The notes beneath the pieces were generated by a model. That model searched no databases and was not told where the DNA came from. It saw only the letters and a list, made by a program, of their open reading frames with translations. Shown in pieces: positions 12,360 through 24,100 of a stretch of 64,000 nucleotides of DNA. The DNA lies in contig OU964931.1 of NCBI GenBank assembly GCA_918807975.1, forward strand, positions 15,262,251 to 15,326,250. The letters are read 5' to 3'. The translations under genes and the position numbers were made by a program. The number at the start of each line of letters is the position of its first letter. Positions within the stretch are counted from its first letter, which is position 1. The stretch is from Aplidium turbinatum (Eukaryota; Chordata; Ascidiacea; Aplousobranchia; Polyclinidae).

Positions 12360-12674
12360 TTAAACCATAAACAGACATAACTAAGCAACAACACTACATT
12401 TAACATTATAAAAGCAAAAACAACAAGCGAACGTTTTCGGGTAGTCATATAGCCCTTTTCAAGCCTATAAGAAAAATACATTATTGAAAGAAATGCTAAA
12501 GAATCATGCATGAATAAAGAATGCTATATGATTCTTTAGCATTTCTTTCAATAATGTATTTTTCTTATAGGCTTGAAAAGGGCTATATGACTAGCCGAAA
12601 ACGTTCGCTTGTTTTTTGCTTTTATAATGTTAAATGTAGTGTTGTTGCTTAGTTATGTCTGTTTATGGTTTAAA
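12360..12674. repeat. Near-perfect long hairpin upstream of PCMT
   Basis: Left arm 12360-12507 and right arm 12528-12674 are almost exact reverse complements over about 147 bases (for example AAGCGAACGTTTTCGG against CCGAAAACGTTCGCTT), around a 20-base spacer. The arms differ by only a few bases, so the insertion is young or maintained. It is a foldback MITE with no coding capacity, ending about 190 bases before the PCMT start codon. Confidence 0.9.
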
Positions 12675-12867
12675 ATATTAATAAATTTGTTATTCATTTT
12701 GCTTAACTTGTTCTTCATGTATCATAATTATTGTAGTGAAAATAAATGACAAATTTTTCAGTGTTTGTTGACTTTAGTTTGTTAACTTCACAACATTTCA
12801 GTGGACAAGTTTAAATAACACACTAGGCCTATGCTACACATTGATATCACAAGCTTATTTGTATATC

Positions 12868-13722
12868 ATGAGGCATATTCAAGTATATCTAGATGTAAGC
12901 TTGTCCGCGATCATTCCTTTCAGGATATATCTATTGTTTACCATGATGCTGATATGTTCCAACATGTTTCTATATAATATAGTGTTATTACCTAAACGTT
13001 TGTTGTTTATTCTTCTTGCATTGACTATGGCATGGAGGTCACATGGAAAAAATAATGTGGATATGATTAATAACCTCAGAAAAAATGGAGTGATAAAAAC
13101 TGACACAGTGTATGAAGCTATGAAGCAAACTGACCGTAAATATTATGTTTATGGAAACCCTTACAATGACAACCCTCAATCAATTGGGTATCAAGCGACG
13201 ATAAGTGCACCTCATATGCATGCATATGCATTAGAAATACTACATGATCCGCTTTCATCAAGAGAAAATCCAACTGCGCTTGATGTTGGGTCTGGTAGTG
13301 GCTACTTAACATCATGTTTTGCACGCATGATGGGTGAAAATGGGAAGGCCTTTGGAATAGAACACATAGCTGAACTTGTCAATAAGTCATTGGAAAACAT
13401 TAGAAATGATGACCCAAATTTATTAACCTCAGGTAGGGTCACTATAAAGCGAGGGGATGGAAGGCTTGGTTATGATCCAGAGAACAAGAAAGTTGAATTG
13501 TACGACGCCATTCATGTTGGAGCAGCTGCAGCAGAGGTACCATCTTTCTTACTTGATCAATTAAAGAAGGGTGGTCGCCTCATATTACCGGTTGGTGCAG
13601 CTGGCACAACACAAACATTTCAGCAATGGGATAAAGATGAAAATGGAAAACTCAATAAACGTGACATGATGAAAGTTGTGTATATACCTTTAACTGATAA
13701 AAACATGCAATGGCCTGGATAA
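12868..13722 (+). CDS. PCMT1: Protein-L-isoaspartate O-methyltransferase (PCMT1-like), single exon
   Basis: Transfers methyl from S-adenosylmethionine to L-isoaspartyl residues, starting repair of aged proteins. From the ATG at 13027 (MAWRSHG) the protein is 231 residues and runs colinear with vertebrate PCMT1 (227): [14 protein letters not shown] contains the conserved Ser at residue 60, DVGSGSG at 86-92 is the SAM-binding loop, then KRGDGRLGY and [10 protein letters not shown], and GGRLILPVG near the C-terminus. I extend the call to the first in-frame ATG (12868), which adds 53 residues with hydrophobic stretches ending [10 protein letters not shown]; the human long isoform, as I recall it, has a comparable hydrophobic leader and a similar total length (284 here). 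The start at 13027 remains a real alternative. The frame is open from 12778 and a possible acceptor (TTCACAACATTTCAG) precedes it at 12800. No internal introns, unusual for this family. Confidence 0.93.
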   Translation: MRHIQVYLDVSLSAIIPFRIYLLFTMMLICSNMFLYNIVLLPKRLLFILLALTMAWRSHGKNNVDMINNLRKNGVIKTDTVYEAMKQTDRKYYVYGNPYNDNPQSIGYQATISAPHMHAYALEILHDPLSSRENPTALDVGSGSGYLTSCFARMMGENGKAFGIEHIAELVNKSLENIRNDDPNLLTSGRVTIKRGDGRLGYDPENKKVELYDAIHVGAAAAEVPSFLLDQLKKGGRLILPVGAAGTTQTFQQWDKDENGKLNKRDMMKVVYIPLTDKNMQWPG

Positions 13723-13920
13723 TTTGATGTGAGCAGAGACAGCATAGTGTTACTCCAAGAAACTGCTTTAATATCAATGCTTAAAATTCTTATGAATACT
13801 GTATATTTCAAATGCAGTGTGGTTGTGTTGCCTGACTGGATTGTTCTGTTGGTGTGAAAATGATTAACTGTAATCTCAGTTTTTTTTGACATATTCTGGT
13901 CATTTGTTAATATGAGGATG

Positions 13921-13926
13921 AATAAA
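13921..13926 (+). promoter_or_regulatory. Poly(A) signal AATAAA of PCMT
   Basis: First canonical AATAAA after the PCMT stop, giving a 3' UTR of about 200 bases. No genomic A-tract follows it, so no retrocopy tail is visible. Confidence 0.6.
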
Positions 13927-14238
13927 TTTTGACAATTTGGCATCTGATAGCATTGTAAAATGTAAGTGAACTACTTGTCAATTGTTCAAATTGTGTGGAG
14001 AAATATGCATGCAGCCATTAATGATTGTATTATCAAACACAAGTTTGTCTGCAACTATTGAAATGTTGTCAAATGTGTTCTAGCATGTTTTTTTAGTGTT
14101 TATTTTGTTACAACCTATCAATGATGTTGTTAATTTCAACAGCATAAATACTATGCGCTGGCAACTAAAACAAGTTTTGTGCTCATTAACGAAATTTTGT
14201 TTTAGCAAACATCTTAATTTTTACTGTCAAGAAAAGTA

Positions 14239-14670
14239 CAGTCGACTCCGCTTAATTCGGACACTTTGGTTCCGCTCACTTTTGGTCGAATTAAGCGGAA
14301 AATCAATTGTTTGTTTCATGGCATGTGGAAGGGCAGCAATGCATTAAAAATACCGCACTGTTGCGTAGTAATTGGCACTGATTGCATAAAACGCACAAGA
14401 ATTATACCTTCTGGTTAGTTGTATTGTACAGTATTTCGATACCAAGCGATTCAACAAATATATTACTGTGTAACCCACACATATTATAGGGTTGAAATAG
14501 TACAGTAATTCTTCAAATAGTGTGTCCTGTGTCCGAATTAAGCGGAGAATTGTCCGAATTAACAGGAGTTTTGCATGTGCAACTTTTACTTTTGTTCCGT
14601 TCCCAAGCATTTTGGCCGAATAAAGCGTTTGTCCGGGTTATCCGGTGTCCGAATTAAGCGGAGTCGACTG
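14239..14670. mobile_element. Tigger/pogo-like MITE, TA target
   Basis: Perfect inverted ends CAGTCGACTCCGCTTAATTC and GAATTAAGCGGAGTCGACTG are flanked by TA dinucleotides (14237-14238, 14671-14672). Further GAATTAAGCGGA copies occur inside each end. The pattern is that of pogo/Tigger elements of the Tc1/mariner superfamily; at 432 bp it is non-autonomous. Confidence 0.85.
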
Positions 14671-15142
14671 TATTTACATTGAAATTTGCCGATTTTTTGA
14701 TCACACTAGAGTTTGCTTGCAAATTCATTCCATGAATAGAAATGACAAAAATATCAGCAGAAGACTTGAATCTGTGCTTAAAAATTTGTATTTTTTGAGT
14801 AGCAACCAGACCACTTGGCCAAAACCACAGGCATCAAATTCAGTTAAGATGCATGGCTGTAAATAGTGGCTATTGCAAAACTTTACACTTGAGTGATTTA
14901 AATTGTATACTGTATGAAAATCATTTGTATGTACCTAATGCTTAATTTTATTTAAAGTATTGACAACCATCTTCAACAGATACAATTGCTTTGTAGCCAC
15001 CCTATTGCCATAGCTGTTGTTTTTTATTGTATAATACTGCACCAGACAATTTACGTCACAAGTTCAGTTAAATCTAGATTTGTAAATTTTTTTTGGTTTG
15101 GTATGATTTTTTGTTCGACAGAAGTTAATAATAAATAACAGA

Positions 15143-18100
15143 ATGGAGATGAATGATTACACAGATGAAGAGTTAAAAGCTGAGATTGAACAAGAAACTC
15201 TGATGAAGTATGAGCAAATATTTTGTTTAAAACCTTTATTAGATTTTTTGATATATTTGTTACTTGTAGCAATGTAAAATATATGCCATATTGAAACCCT
15301 CTAAAAGCTTTTCGATTGAACTTACACTGTTTGTTTGCTGTACTTTCAAGGAATATGCTTGAACAATCAGTATCTGATTTAAGAAACACTGTAGAAGATT
15401 TGGAGAACAAATATCTTCAAGTAGACACTGAAGGCAGTGAATGGAAAACTAGGTATATATGCAATTTTTTGTAAAAAATATGAAATTTACTACTGATTAC
15501 AATTTTAATGGATGTTTACACCAGTGGTTATGTTTCATTGCGTATGAAATCAGTATAATCAATAATGCTGTTATCGGTATCTTCGTTAGTAATGAGGTGT
15601 TTTGAGCAGTATGTATTTTGAACAGTTTAACCTTCCTATTTAGATTTGAGACTCAGCAAGAATTGAACCAACAACTGGAAAGGCAACTTGAAGTCTTGAA
15701 AAATAAGATCCAGCAGCTGAATGGTGGTAACAAGAAAGACGCGGTTGTGCTCAGAAACTTTGGAGAAATGACAGATGTAAGTTCTAAGACATATTTAACT
15801 TGTTGAGCGAGGAGAAAATTGCACACAGAAAATCGAGACACTGATGCAAGAGTTTGACCGACTACTCACTGTCTCAGGAAGAGAATGTTTAATTCAAACT
15901 AACGTAGTTGAAGACCTGTTTTCTGTAGATCCAAAACTAGTGGATATACAATAACTTCAGTTGTAGGTTATCGAAATGCAAGCCTCGTCTGTGCACAAGA
16001 CTAAACACAAACAAAGCAGCTTGCAAAATTTCCACAGAAGTCTGAACAATTTGTTGACGTATCCAGGCTGAGGCCCGGTGGTTGACGATTTCGTTCAAGT
16101 GGACGAGAAGGCAAGGAAGCCAATCTTTGTGTCCACCTTCAGGCACGCCTTTAAGTGTCCTGCCAAAGACACAGCCGCATACTCTTGAGCGGTATCATCT
16201 GAACAGTGATAAATATAAAACCTTGTCCAACTTACAAAGAAAACGCTGAATATTTTTGGCAGCACATGTAAATGTGAACAAACTTTTCCAGTCGTGAATA
16301 TGAACAAGAATAAGCAGCGCTTTTCTTTCTCTAATAAAAATGTGGAGGAAATCCTGAAAGTATCCAACTCCAATATGTATCCAGATTATGGCATTGGCAA
16401 ACTGGTTACCAGAAAGCAATACAACGTTTCACGCGTTTGTGATTACACAGTTTCTACCGAGTTTGAAGTATTACTACGCAATGATAACAATCATGAACAA
16501 TTGGACACACATATACCTAACTGCATTGCATCCAAATATTGGGTCTGCTACTATTCGGCGAGTCCGATTCGGCGAGGTTTTGAAATTTTTGAAAGGAAAT
16601 TATCGGGTACCGTAGCCTAATTATAATTGCCGTTTTTACATCGTTTTAACGTCGCTAAACGTTGAAATCGTGCAGAAAGGAATAAAAAGAAAATGTTTGA
16701 ACTATTAAATTAAAATTCGTCATGTCAGTTCGGTTGTTTTTATTTCTGACCATCATATGAAAAACAATACACGTCAACATAGCAAAGGTAGAAGCGACAA
16801 AACGCGAACGTTAAAACGTGCTTGAATTCGTCATGTCAGTTCAGTTGTTTTTCTTTCTGATCATGATATCAAAAACAATACGTCAACATAGCAAAGGTGT
16901 AGAAAAAGGTAGAAGCGACAAAACGCGAACGTTAAAACGTGCTTGTGACCGAAGTAAGTTATTGAGTTGAAAGAAATTTGGCACGATCGCAACACTTTCA
17001 GAAAAATTTAAGATATGAAGGAAAAATAAAACAAAGAAAATGTTACAAAAAAATAATAAAATAGATCATGTTTATGTCTATAAGTTAGTACTTTTGAGTA
17101 GTTAAAATGATTAGTTTGGACCAACAAATGTGTGGCCTACAGCTTGGATTGAAAGGAAATTATCGGGTACCGTAGCCTAGTTATCCCGACCAGCAAAAAA
17201 TTGTTCCAAGAACACAGTTCATTTTTACATTGTAGTAACAGAATGAAAAGGCTAAACAAATGTGTGGCCTATCGTGTTAACGTCGCTAAACGTTGAAATC
17301 GTGTAGAAAAGGGAGCTTTTGCTGACTAGGATAACTGATAACTAGGTAACTTTTAATAGGATAACTGATAACTTTGAAACTGAGAAACATTCACAGAAGC
17401 CCTACGATTTGTTCCAAGAACCCATTTAGCATAACATTTCATTTGTACATTGATTCAACGTCGGAATACATTATCTTAAAAATGCAACGTATCGTAGGGC
17501 TTCTGTGAATGTTTCTCAGTTTCAACGTATCCTAGTCAGCAAAAGCACCCTTTTCTACACGATTTCAACGTTTAGCGACGTTAAAACGATAGGCCACACA
17601 TTTGGTTAGCCTTTTCATTCTGTTACTACAATGTAAAAATGAACTGTTAAGCTAACTGGGTTCTTGGAACAAATTTTTGCTGGTCGGTATAACTAGGCTA
17701 CGGTAGCCTACCCGATAATTTCCTTTCAATCTAAGCTGTAGGAGTTTAGGTCACACATTTGTTGATCCAAACTAATCATTTTAACCATAGACGCCTAAGC
17801 CGTGAGGGCCAGGCCCCACGCATATTTCCGCGTGGGAGCAACTTTTTATGCGGCATTGATACATAAAACAATAGATGAACTAGCGATCGGCAGCAGGAAA
17901 ACATTTTTAAATACAAACCGCAACAGCTTCGCAGTAAATAATCACTAGAACGAGTAGCGATGCTACAATCCCACCCCAGACAAAAAAATGACTGATTTTG
18001 CTTCCTGTGACATAGCAAAAATCTACCATTTTGCGTCGATTCAATGTCATCAGATGTTGAATGCACCCAAAAACAACATAATTTGCTACGTTGACGCAGC

Positions 18101-21100
18101 GTGCGTTTAACTTAATGCGCTTGCAAACAGCCTCCTGTCGCTTTCGAAAGTCGAAACCTCTGGAGAGAATTGTCGCGGCAGTGAATCGGTTGCTGTGAAA
18201 ATGAACTTGAAGTCTCGGCCCGAGGTTACCACTAACCAACGTAACAAGGGCTGGTACAAACCGCACTGCCCACAGTCGCACAAGCGGCATAATCAACACA
18301 ACAACGGACTCGCGCAAACTGCATGGCGCACACACGTCCGTTGCCATAGAAACCCGATCAAAGGCGGGGAATATGCGCATCTTTTGTTTCATCTGCAACA
18401 CGAAAACGGGCGTATTACAGCGAATTGAAGCTTGAAAGCTGGTCAGCCATAAGTTGCGATATTGTAGTGAAAAGAGAGCAATGCCAAGTCGAAAACTTAA
18501 TCAAACGTCTCTCTGTAACTATTTTTCAAGGGCTGTTTACGGATGTCAGCAACTTTTAAATTTATTAAAGGTGACGTGCTGTTGAATTGATGTAAACATG
18601 AATGATTTTGCTTTCAACAGGTATATTTTCAAGCATATGATCAAGTTAGTATTTTCATTCCATTTACAGTATACCTTTTCGTCTCTTGTTTCATGCTAAT
18701 AAATCTAGTTCGTTGCTAAACTTTATGTTGCGCTTAGCTGAAAGAGTCGCAGTCCATCAACCGCTAGTCAACGCAGACGCATAGCATGTGTTTTGGTTGA
18801 GGTTTGTTTATAATAATAATTAACGGTAGGTCGAACGTAGCGATAACTCCGAGTGTGGCAAAAAAAGCAATCTTAGTGTGACGACATAATTACGTCATCC
18901 ATCTGCGTGACATTTCGCTGAATTTACGTTGCTGCTGATGAAACACGCTTTCGCCCCCACGGCCAAAAAAATAGTTAGGCGCCTATGATTTTAACTATTC
19001 AAAAGTACTAACTTATAGACATAAACATTATTTTTTTTGTAACATTTTCTTTGTTTTATTTTTCCTTCATATCTTAAATTTTTTTGAAGGTGTTGCAACC
19101 TTGCCAAATTTGTTTCAACTCAATAACTTACTTCGGTCACAAGCACGTTTTAACGTTCGCGTTTTGTCGCTTCTACCTTTTTCTACACCTTTGCTATGTT
19201 GACGTGAATTGTCGCTTCTACCTTTGCTATGTTGACGTGTATTGTTTTTCATATGATGGTCAGAAATAAAAACAACTGAACTGACATGACGAATTTTAAT
19301 TTAATTAATAGTTCAAACATTTTATTTTTATTCCTTTCTGCACGATTTCAACGTTTAGCGACGTTAAAACGATGTAAAAACGGCAATTGCAATTAGGCTA
19401 CGGTACCCGATAATTTCCTTTTAAAAATTTCAAAAACTCGCCGAATAGGGCACTCGCCGAAAAGGGCTCTCGCCGAATAGGGAACTCGCCGAATCGGACT
19501 AGTCGAATCGGACTCGCCGAATCGGACTCGCCGAAACGGGCCATTCCGCCAAATATTAGTGTGAAACCAATGCTCAATTGCTCATGCAACCCTTAGAGAA
19601 TTTTGTGCAGTCAAATATGGCCATTTTTAAGTTGTGAATAATATTTTGAAGAAGGCATGCCTAACTCAGGTCCGTACAATTTGTGCATGTACTCATTTTT
19701 TACTGGGTTAATACAAAAGAATTTTTTGTTGTTTTTTGATTTGGGTGATGTGTGCAATGTGTCAACAATGCGATCAACTTTAAAAACAAGATAATTTTCT
19801 TTCAATTTCAGAATGGCCTGAAGGGTCTGGTGAAACAGTTAGAAAAGGAAAAATCGGGATTAGAAGGCCAACTGAGAGATATGGAATGGCGATTGGATCA
19901 GGTTAATTTTGAATTAATCCGTTTGTGATTAAAAGTACTTCGGTTTAATGAAAAAACAAGCCACGAATACGAAAATCAGTTCCTCTAAACGTATAACACT
20001 GCACTTTTACCGCATTACTGTTTAAGTCAAAAGTGATATTTAAACGTAATATTCCCGAAGTGTGGATTTTTGGGCTTCTCTATGTTTACTTCTTTTGGCT
20101 TGTTTACATATGGGGAGTCCGTTTTAGCCATTACAGGATGCTTTTTTTGTATGACTCCAATAGAAGTTCAGGCATAAGCTCTTTTCTTGAATTTGTAGGC
20201 TAGTAAATAAAGTAACGTAACCCACCACTTAAAATCGCCCCAAATGAGAATAAGAGTAGGGCTGAGGCTTTTATGTGCCGTAATTGGTCAGTTTGTTTGG
20301 TCGCTGAACATCCTCTTGCGTTAGTGTAGCTTTATTTTACTACCAATCAAAACATTCTAAAATTTTGTGTGAAGCCTCTATCTTTATATATACGGTCACA
20401 GTAGTTTGAAAGTGTTGGAAAATTTAGGTTTTCCTGTTATCAGATAGGTCTGTTCAAAACAAAACTCTTCTGGAACCTGTTTCGAAAAAAAAAAATCGAA
20501 ATTAATACAAAGAAATTTTATAGAAAATGTGTGTTTTGATTCCTCGTATCATACTAACCCAGTGGCATTGACAGAAAGTCCAGGGGATACATTTGAGCCC
20601 GGACCTAGGATTATCTTAGGGGCCCTGAAAGTTGTAGAAATCAAACCCATATGTTGTTTTCTGTAGAGTAATTGCAGCAATTGCATTTTGGAGGTAACTC
20701 TTGCGTTTTAGAGAAAAGCACCTCTTTCCTCGATGATTTTGCTAATATTTCATTAACTTCTGAAGTGTCTTTTGGGGTCTGAAAATGTTATTGGCACCTG
20801 GCCCAAACTAGTCTCTCAAGGGCCTTCACTAATCAGTTGATAAGTATTCAAAGAACGTGGCACAAACATTATGCTATAGTTTTTATAGCACTTTTTGAGA
20901 TAAATGAAACAAAATTGCTTGGATTTGAAAGTAATATATGCTTGTTTCGAATACTGATGCACCGGAGGCAAGATTTCGGCTGGAGGCCGGATATTCCGGC
21001 CAAACAATGTTAACTCCGGCGGGAGCTTCCGGCCTTTGTTAATATCTACTTCATAATCAATGTTTCAACCAATAACCTTTTAAAGGGGCAGTAAACCCCA

Positions 21101-24100
21101 AACCATACTTTTCGATTTTTTTTGTTTGTAAGTGCTCTACACATGTATAATAAGTGGTTGTCGTTGAAATTTTCCCTCAATTTCATTGCGTTTCCTTTGT
21201 AGGGCCGTTTTAGTTAGCCCTTAGTTTCAGAGCGACGCGTGCTCACTGAACCGTGCGATAATCGGACGTGACGTCATAACGGTACAAGCTGCTCGTATGT
21301 TTACGTAAGATGCATTTGAAATGCAGAGTAAGAGATCGCTTATGGTGTCGTTTCCAGCAAATGCAGTGAACTATTTATGTCGATTTTAAGCAGCTTAGTA
21401 GTTGATAAAATGAACACCGAAAGCAACTAGCTTCAGGCAAGCACCATATTAGTTTATAAAGAACTAGAAACATATTCTCAAGAACTCTGATAGGTATACT
21501 TTACTGTACAAGTACAAAAATCACTCTCTCTATGTACACGGCAAAGCTTTTCTTGAAGCAGACTTAGAATTGTGACTTCTTTTTATTTCAAATCAGGATA
21601 TTTAAATCCAACATATTTTCTATCTTCACTTGAAAATTTCGACCTAATGGCCGAAACAGCGCATGACGGCAGAGACACGGATTGAATGACCAAGGTAACC
21701 CCAGATCCACGGAACAAACTGTCTGTAGACAATGTGCCTATAGTAGGGTGCCACAGGCGCCCTTCAAAAATTAAAATTGCCTCCGAAACACCTGAACTTT
21801 TTTTTATATGTGACACTTGGTAAAAAAAGCATATGTGAGAAATTTCAATAAGTTTTGATAAAATTTGGACGTGCAGATTAAGTTTAAAGTTTTGAAGGTA
21901 AATTTTCACAATTTCAATAGTAAAACCTACTCTAGATCATCAAAACTCAGACATTTCTTCTCAGTTACGGCGTATTTGAACTTCGAACACTTTCTGGTGA
22001 ACTTACTTACTAATTTACAATCGTACAGACCATGTGTCAATTGTATATATATGTTCAGCAATTTATGAAAAATGCCTAAAAGTATGAGGTTTCATGCATT
22101 ATAAAAAAGGATCCATGTAAAGAAAATGCCTGTTGAGATGAAATTACTAGGCCTACAGCATTTGAAGAATCAAAAGTACATTCATTAACTAATCGTTTTT
22201 GTTTATTGAAAACTTTTTGGTCTTTGAAGATCAAAATCTCAGCTATGTTTGTACGGAACTTGGACTCAAAAACAAAAATTTGGATCTTTACGCACTAAAC
22301 ATAGTCAGTATAAACGTAACACAGAAAGATAAACACAAAGCACAATGCTTAGAGTCCAGACATCCACTACTTAACAACAAAATCACAATAGCGTAAAATT
22401 TATGGAGGCCTACAATCCTACATTTATTTTAACGCTTGCAATAATAGTGAAATGGAAAGGTAAAATGGCAATTAATAACACACAACTATCTAGTATCTAA
22501 TTACAAAGTAAAATGCAGCATAATAGGTTACTGGTATGCTATGACAGGCTGCAAATAATGCTGATTGCAACGTTGTGTAAGCTGACAACACTTTGTGGAG
22601 TTAACAGTCAGTACTTTGACAATTACATGGTTAAAAACCATGTGCCCTCAGACTGTAGTTGTCGAGTACGTTGATTAGGTAATACCTTCCTCGCATTTTC
22701 GACTACTTGGAGAATGTTTTGCTAGCGTTCTTCAAGGTTTGAAGTTGACAAGAAGTCATGGGCCAACTTGACGCCTCACTCAGCGGCATCATTAACGACT
22801 CTGAAAGCATCAACTTTCTTTTTCGCCTCAACATATGTAAACCACCATGATACATAGAAATAAACTGTAAATTGTAGAAACCTCTTTAACTTTTCGAGTT
22901 GAGATGCTTTCATAATGGCATTTTTTTGAGGCAATTTATGAATTTCGTCTTGTAAGAGCACAATTGTCAGTGAATATATAAGTTTGCTCATCCACCTGGC
23001 TCTGTGTAATGCACCAGGTCTTTGGAGAGACATATCCTTACTGGTAGGTGGCTCAATGTTCAAGTACAATTGATACAAATTCAAAAGTTCCAATTAGTCG
23101 CTTCTGAAAAATTTGGATGATTCTGGATGGAGCTTCATCTGATTTATCAGCTCAGACAATTCTTCCCGCTTGCTGGCAAGCAGATCAATTTCCTTGTGCG
23201 ATTTTGATGTATGAAAACAACCTGATGCGCTATCAGAAAGAGTTTGAAAACTGCTATTAAAGCGTTGAAATATGGAAATGTTGGGTCCACTGCTGCTTTC
23301 TATTTTGAGTTCTTCCCAAACATGCGTCAGTATTATCTCCCCAATATGATGCCTGCATGCTGCCCAAAGTAGGCATTTTCCAAGATGATCTTGTATTTGA
23401 AGCGTTTAGAACGAAAAGTGACTAAGTCACAAAATACTACTAAGGAGATATTGACATGTACAGTTTTCAATTGCATTGTAAAATCAAGATTTAAAAGATT
23501 TTTTTTGTTTTTACCATGTGTCAGTGTCTACAATCCCAATCTAGTTCTGATTGCACTGTTAATTGATTTTTTAGTTGAACTTGTCAAAAAACATTGATAA
23601 TATTCTTTTTTGGACTTATGCACTTTTCTTCAAAATTGTTGGACTTAGGCACTTTTAGACACAAATGATGGACTTAAGCACTTTTAAGTGTTCTATAGGC
23701 CTAACAGAATTTGCCATCTCTTACTCCAGATACTACTGTAAAGTGAGCTATTTAAATATTTTTGTTCAAACCTCGTACTAATATGACATTGGAATAATCT
23801 GCAAAGAATTATTTTGGGTTAGAAATATCTTGAAAAAATTAGGCTAGTAGCACATAATAACTGTTAGGCTACTGGTAATTACTGGGATAAAAAACAGGTA
23901 AAGTACAGAGACTTTTCCACCTTCATTGGCAATGTACAGTAGAATAATAATTGGGTTAGGCCTACTAGACTACATAATAATAATTGGGTACACTCTCAAA
24001 ACCTTCTTCCCTTCATTAGTAGTGTAGGCTAGTATAGAAGTAAAGAAGACTGGTAGATAGGCTAGGACCTTTGCAGAATAAGTTATAAAAATAATAGTCC

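Noticed and set aside
15812-16420. Frames in CCDC169 intron 3 resembling extra exons
   Set aside because: The phase-0 join of exon 3 (15776) to 19812 gives the expected CCDC169 sequence, and these frames do not fit the family; part is a low-copy repeat shared with about 7370.
17907-18401. 164-codon minus-strand frame
   Set aside because: Lies fully in a repeat shared with 54356-55593, is not intact in that copy, and has no recognisable domain.
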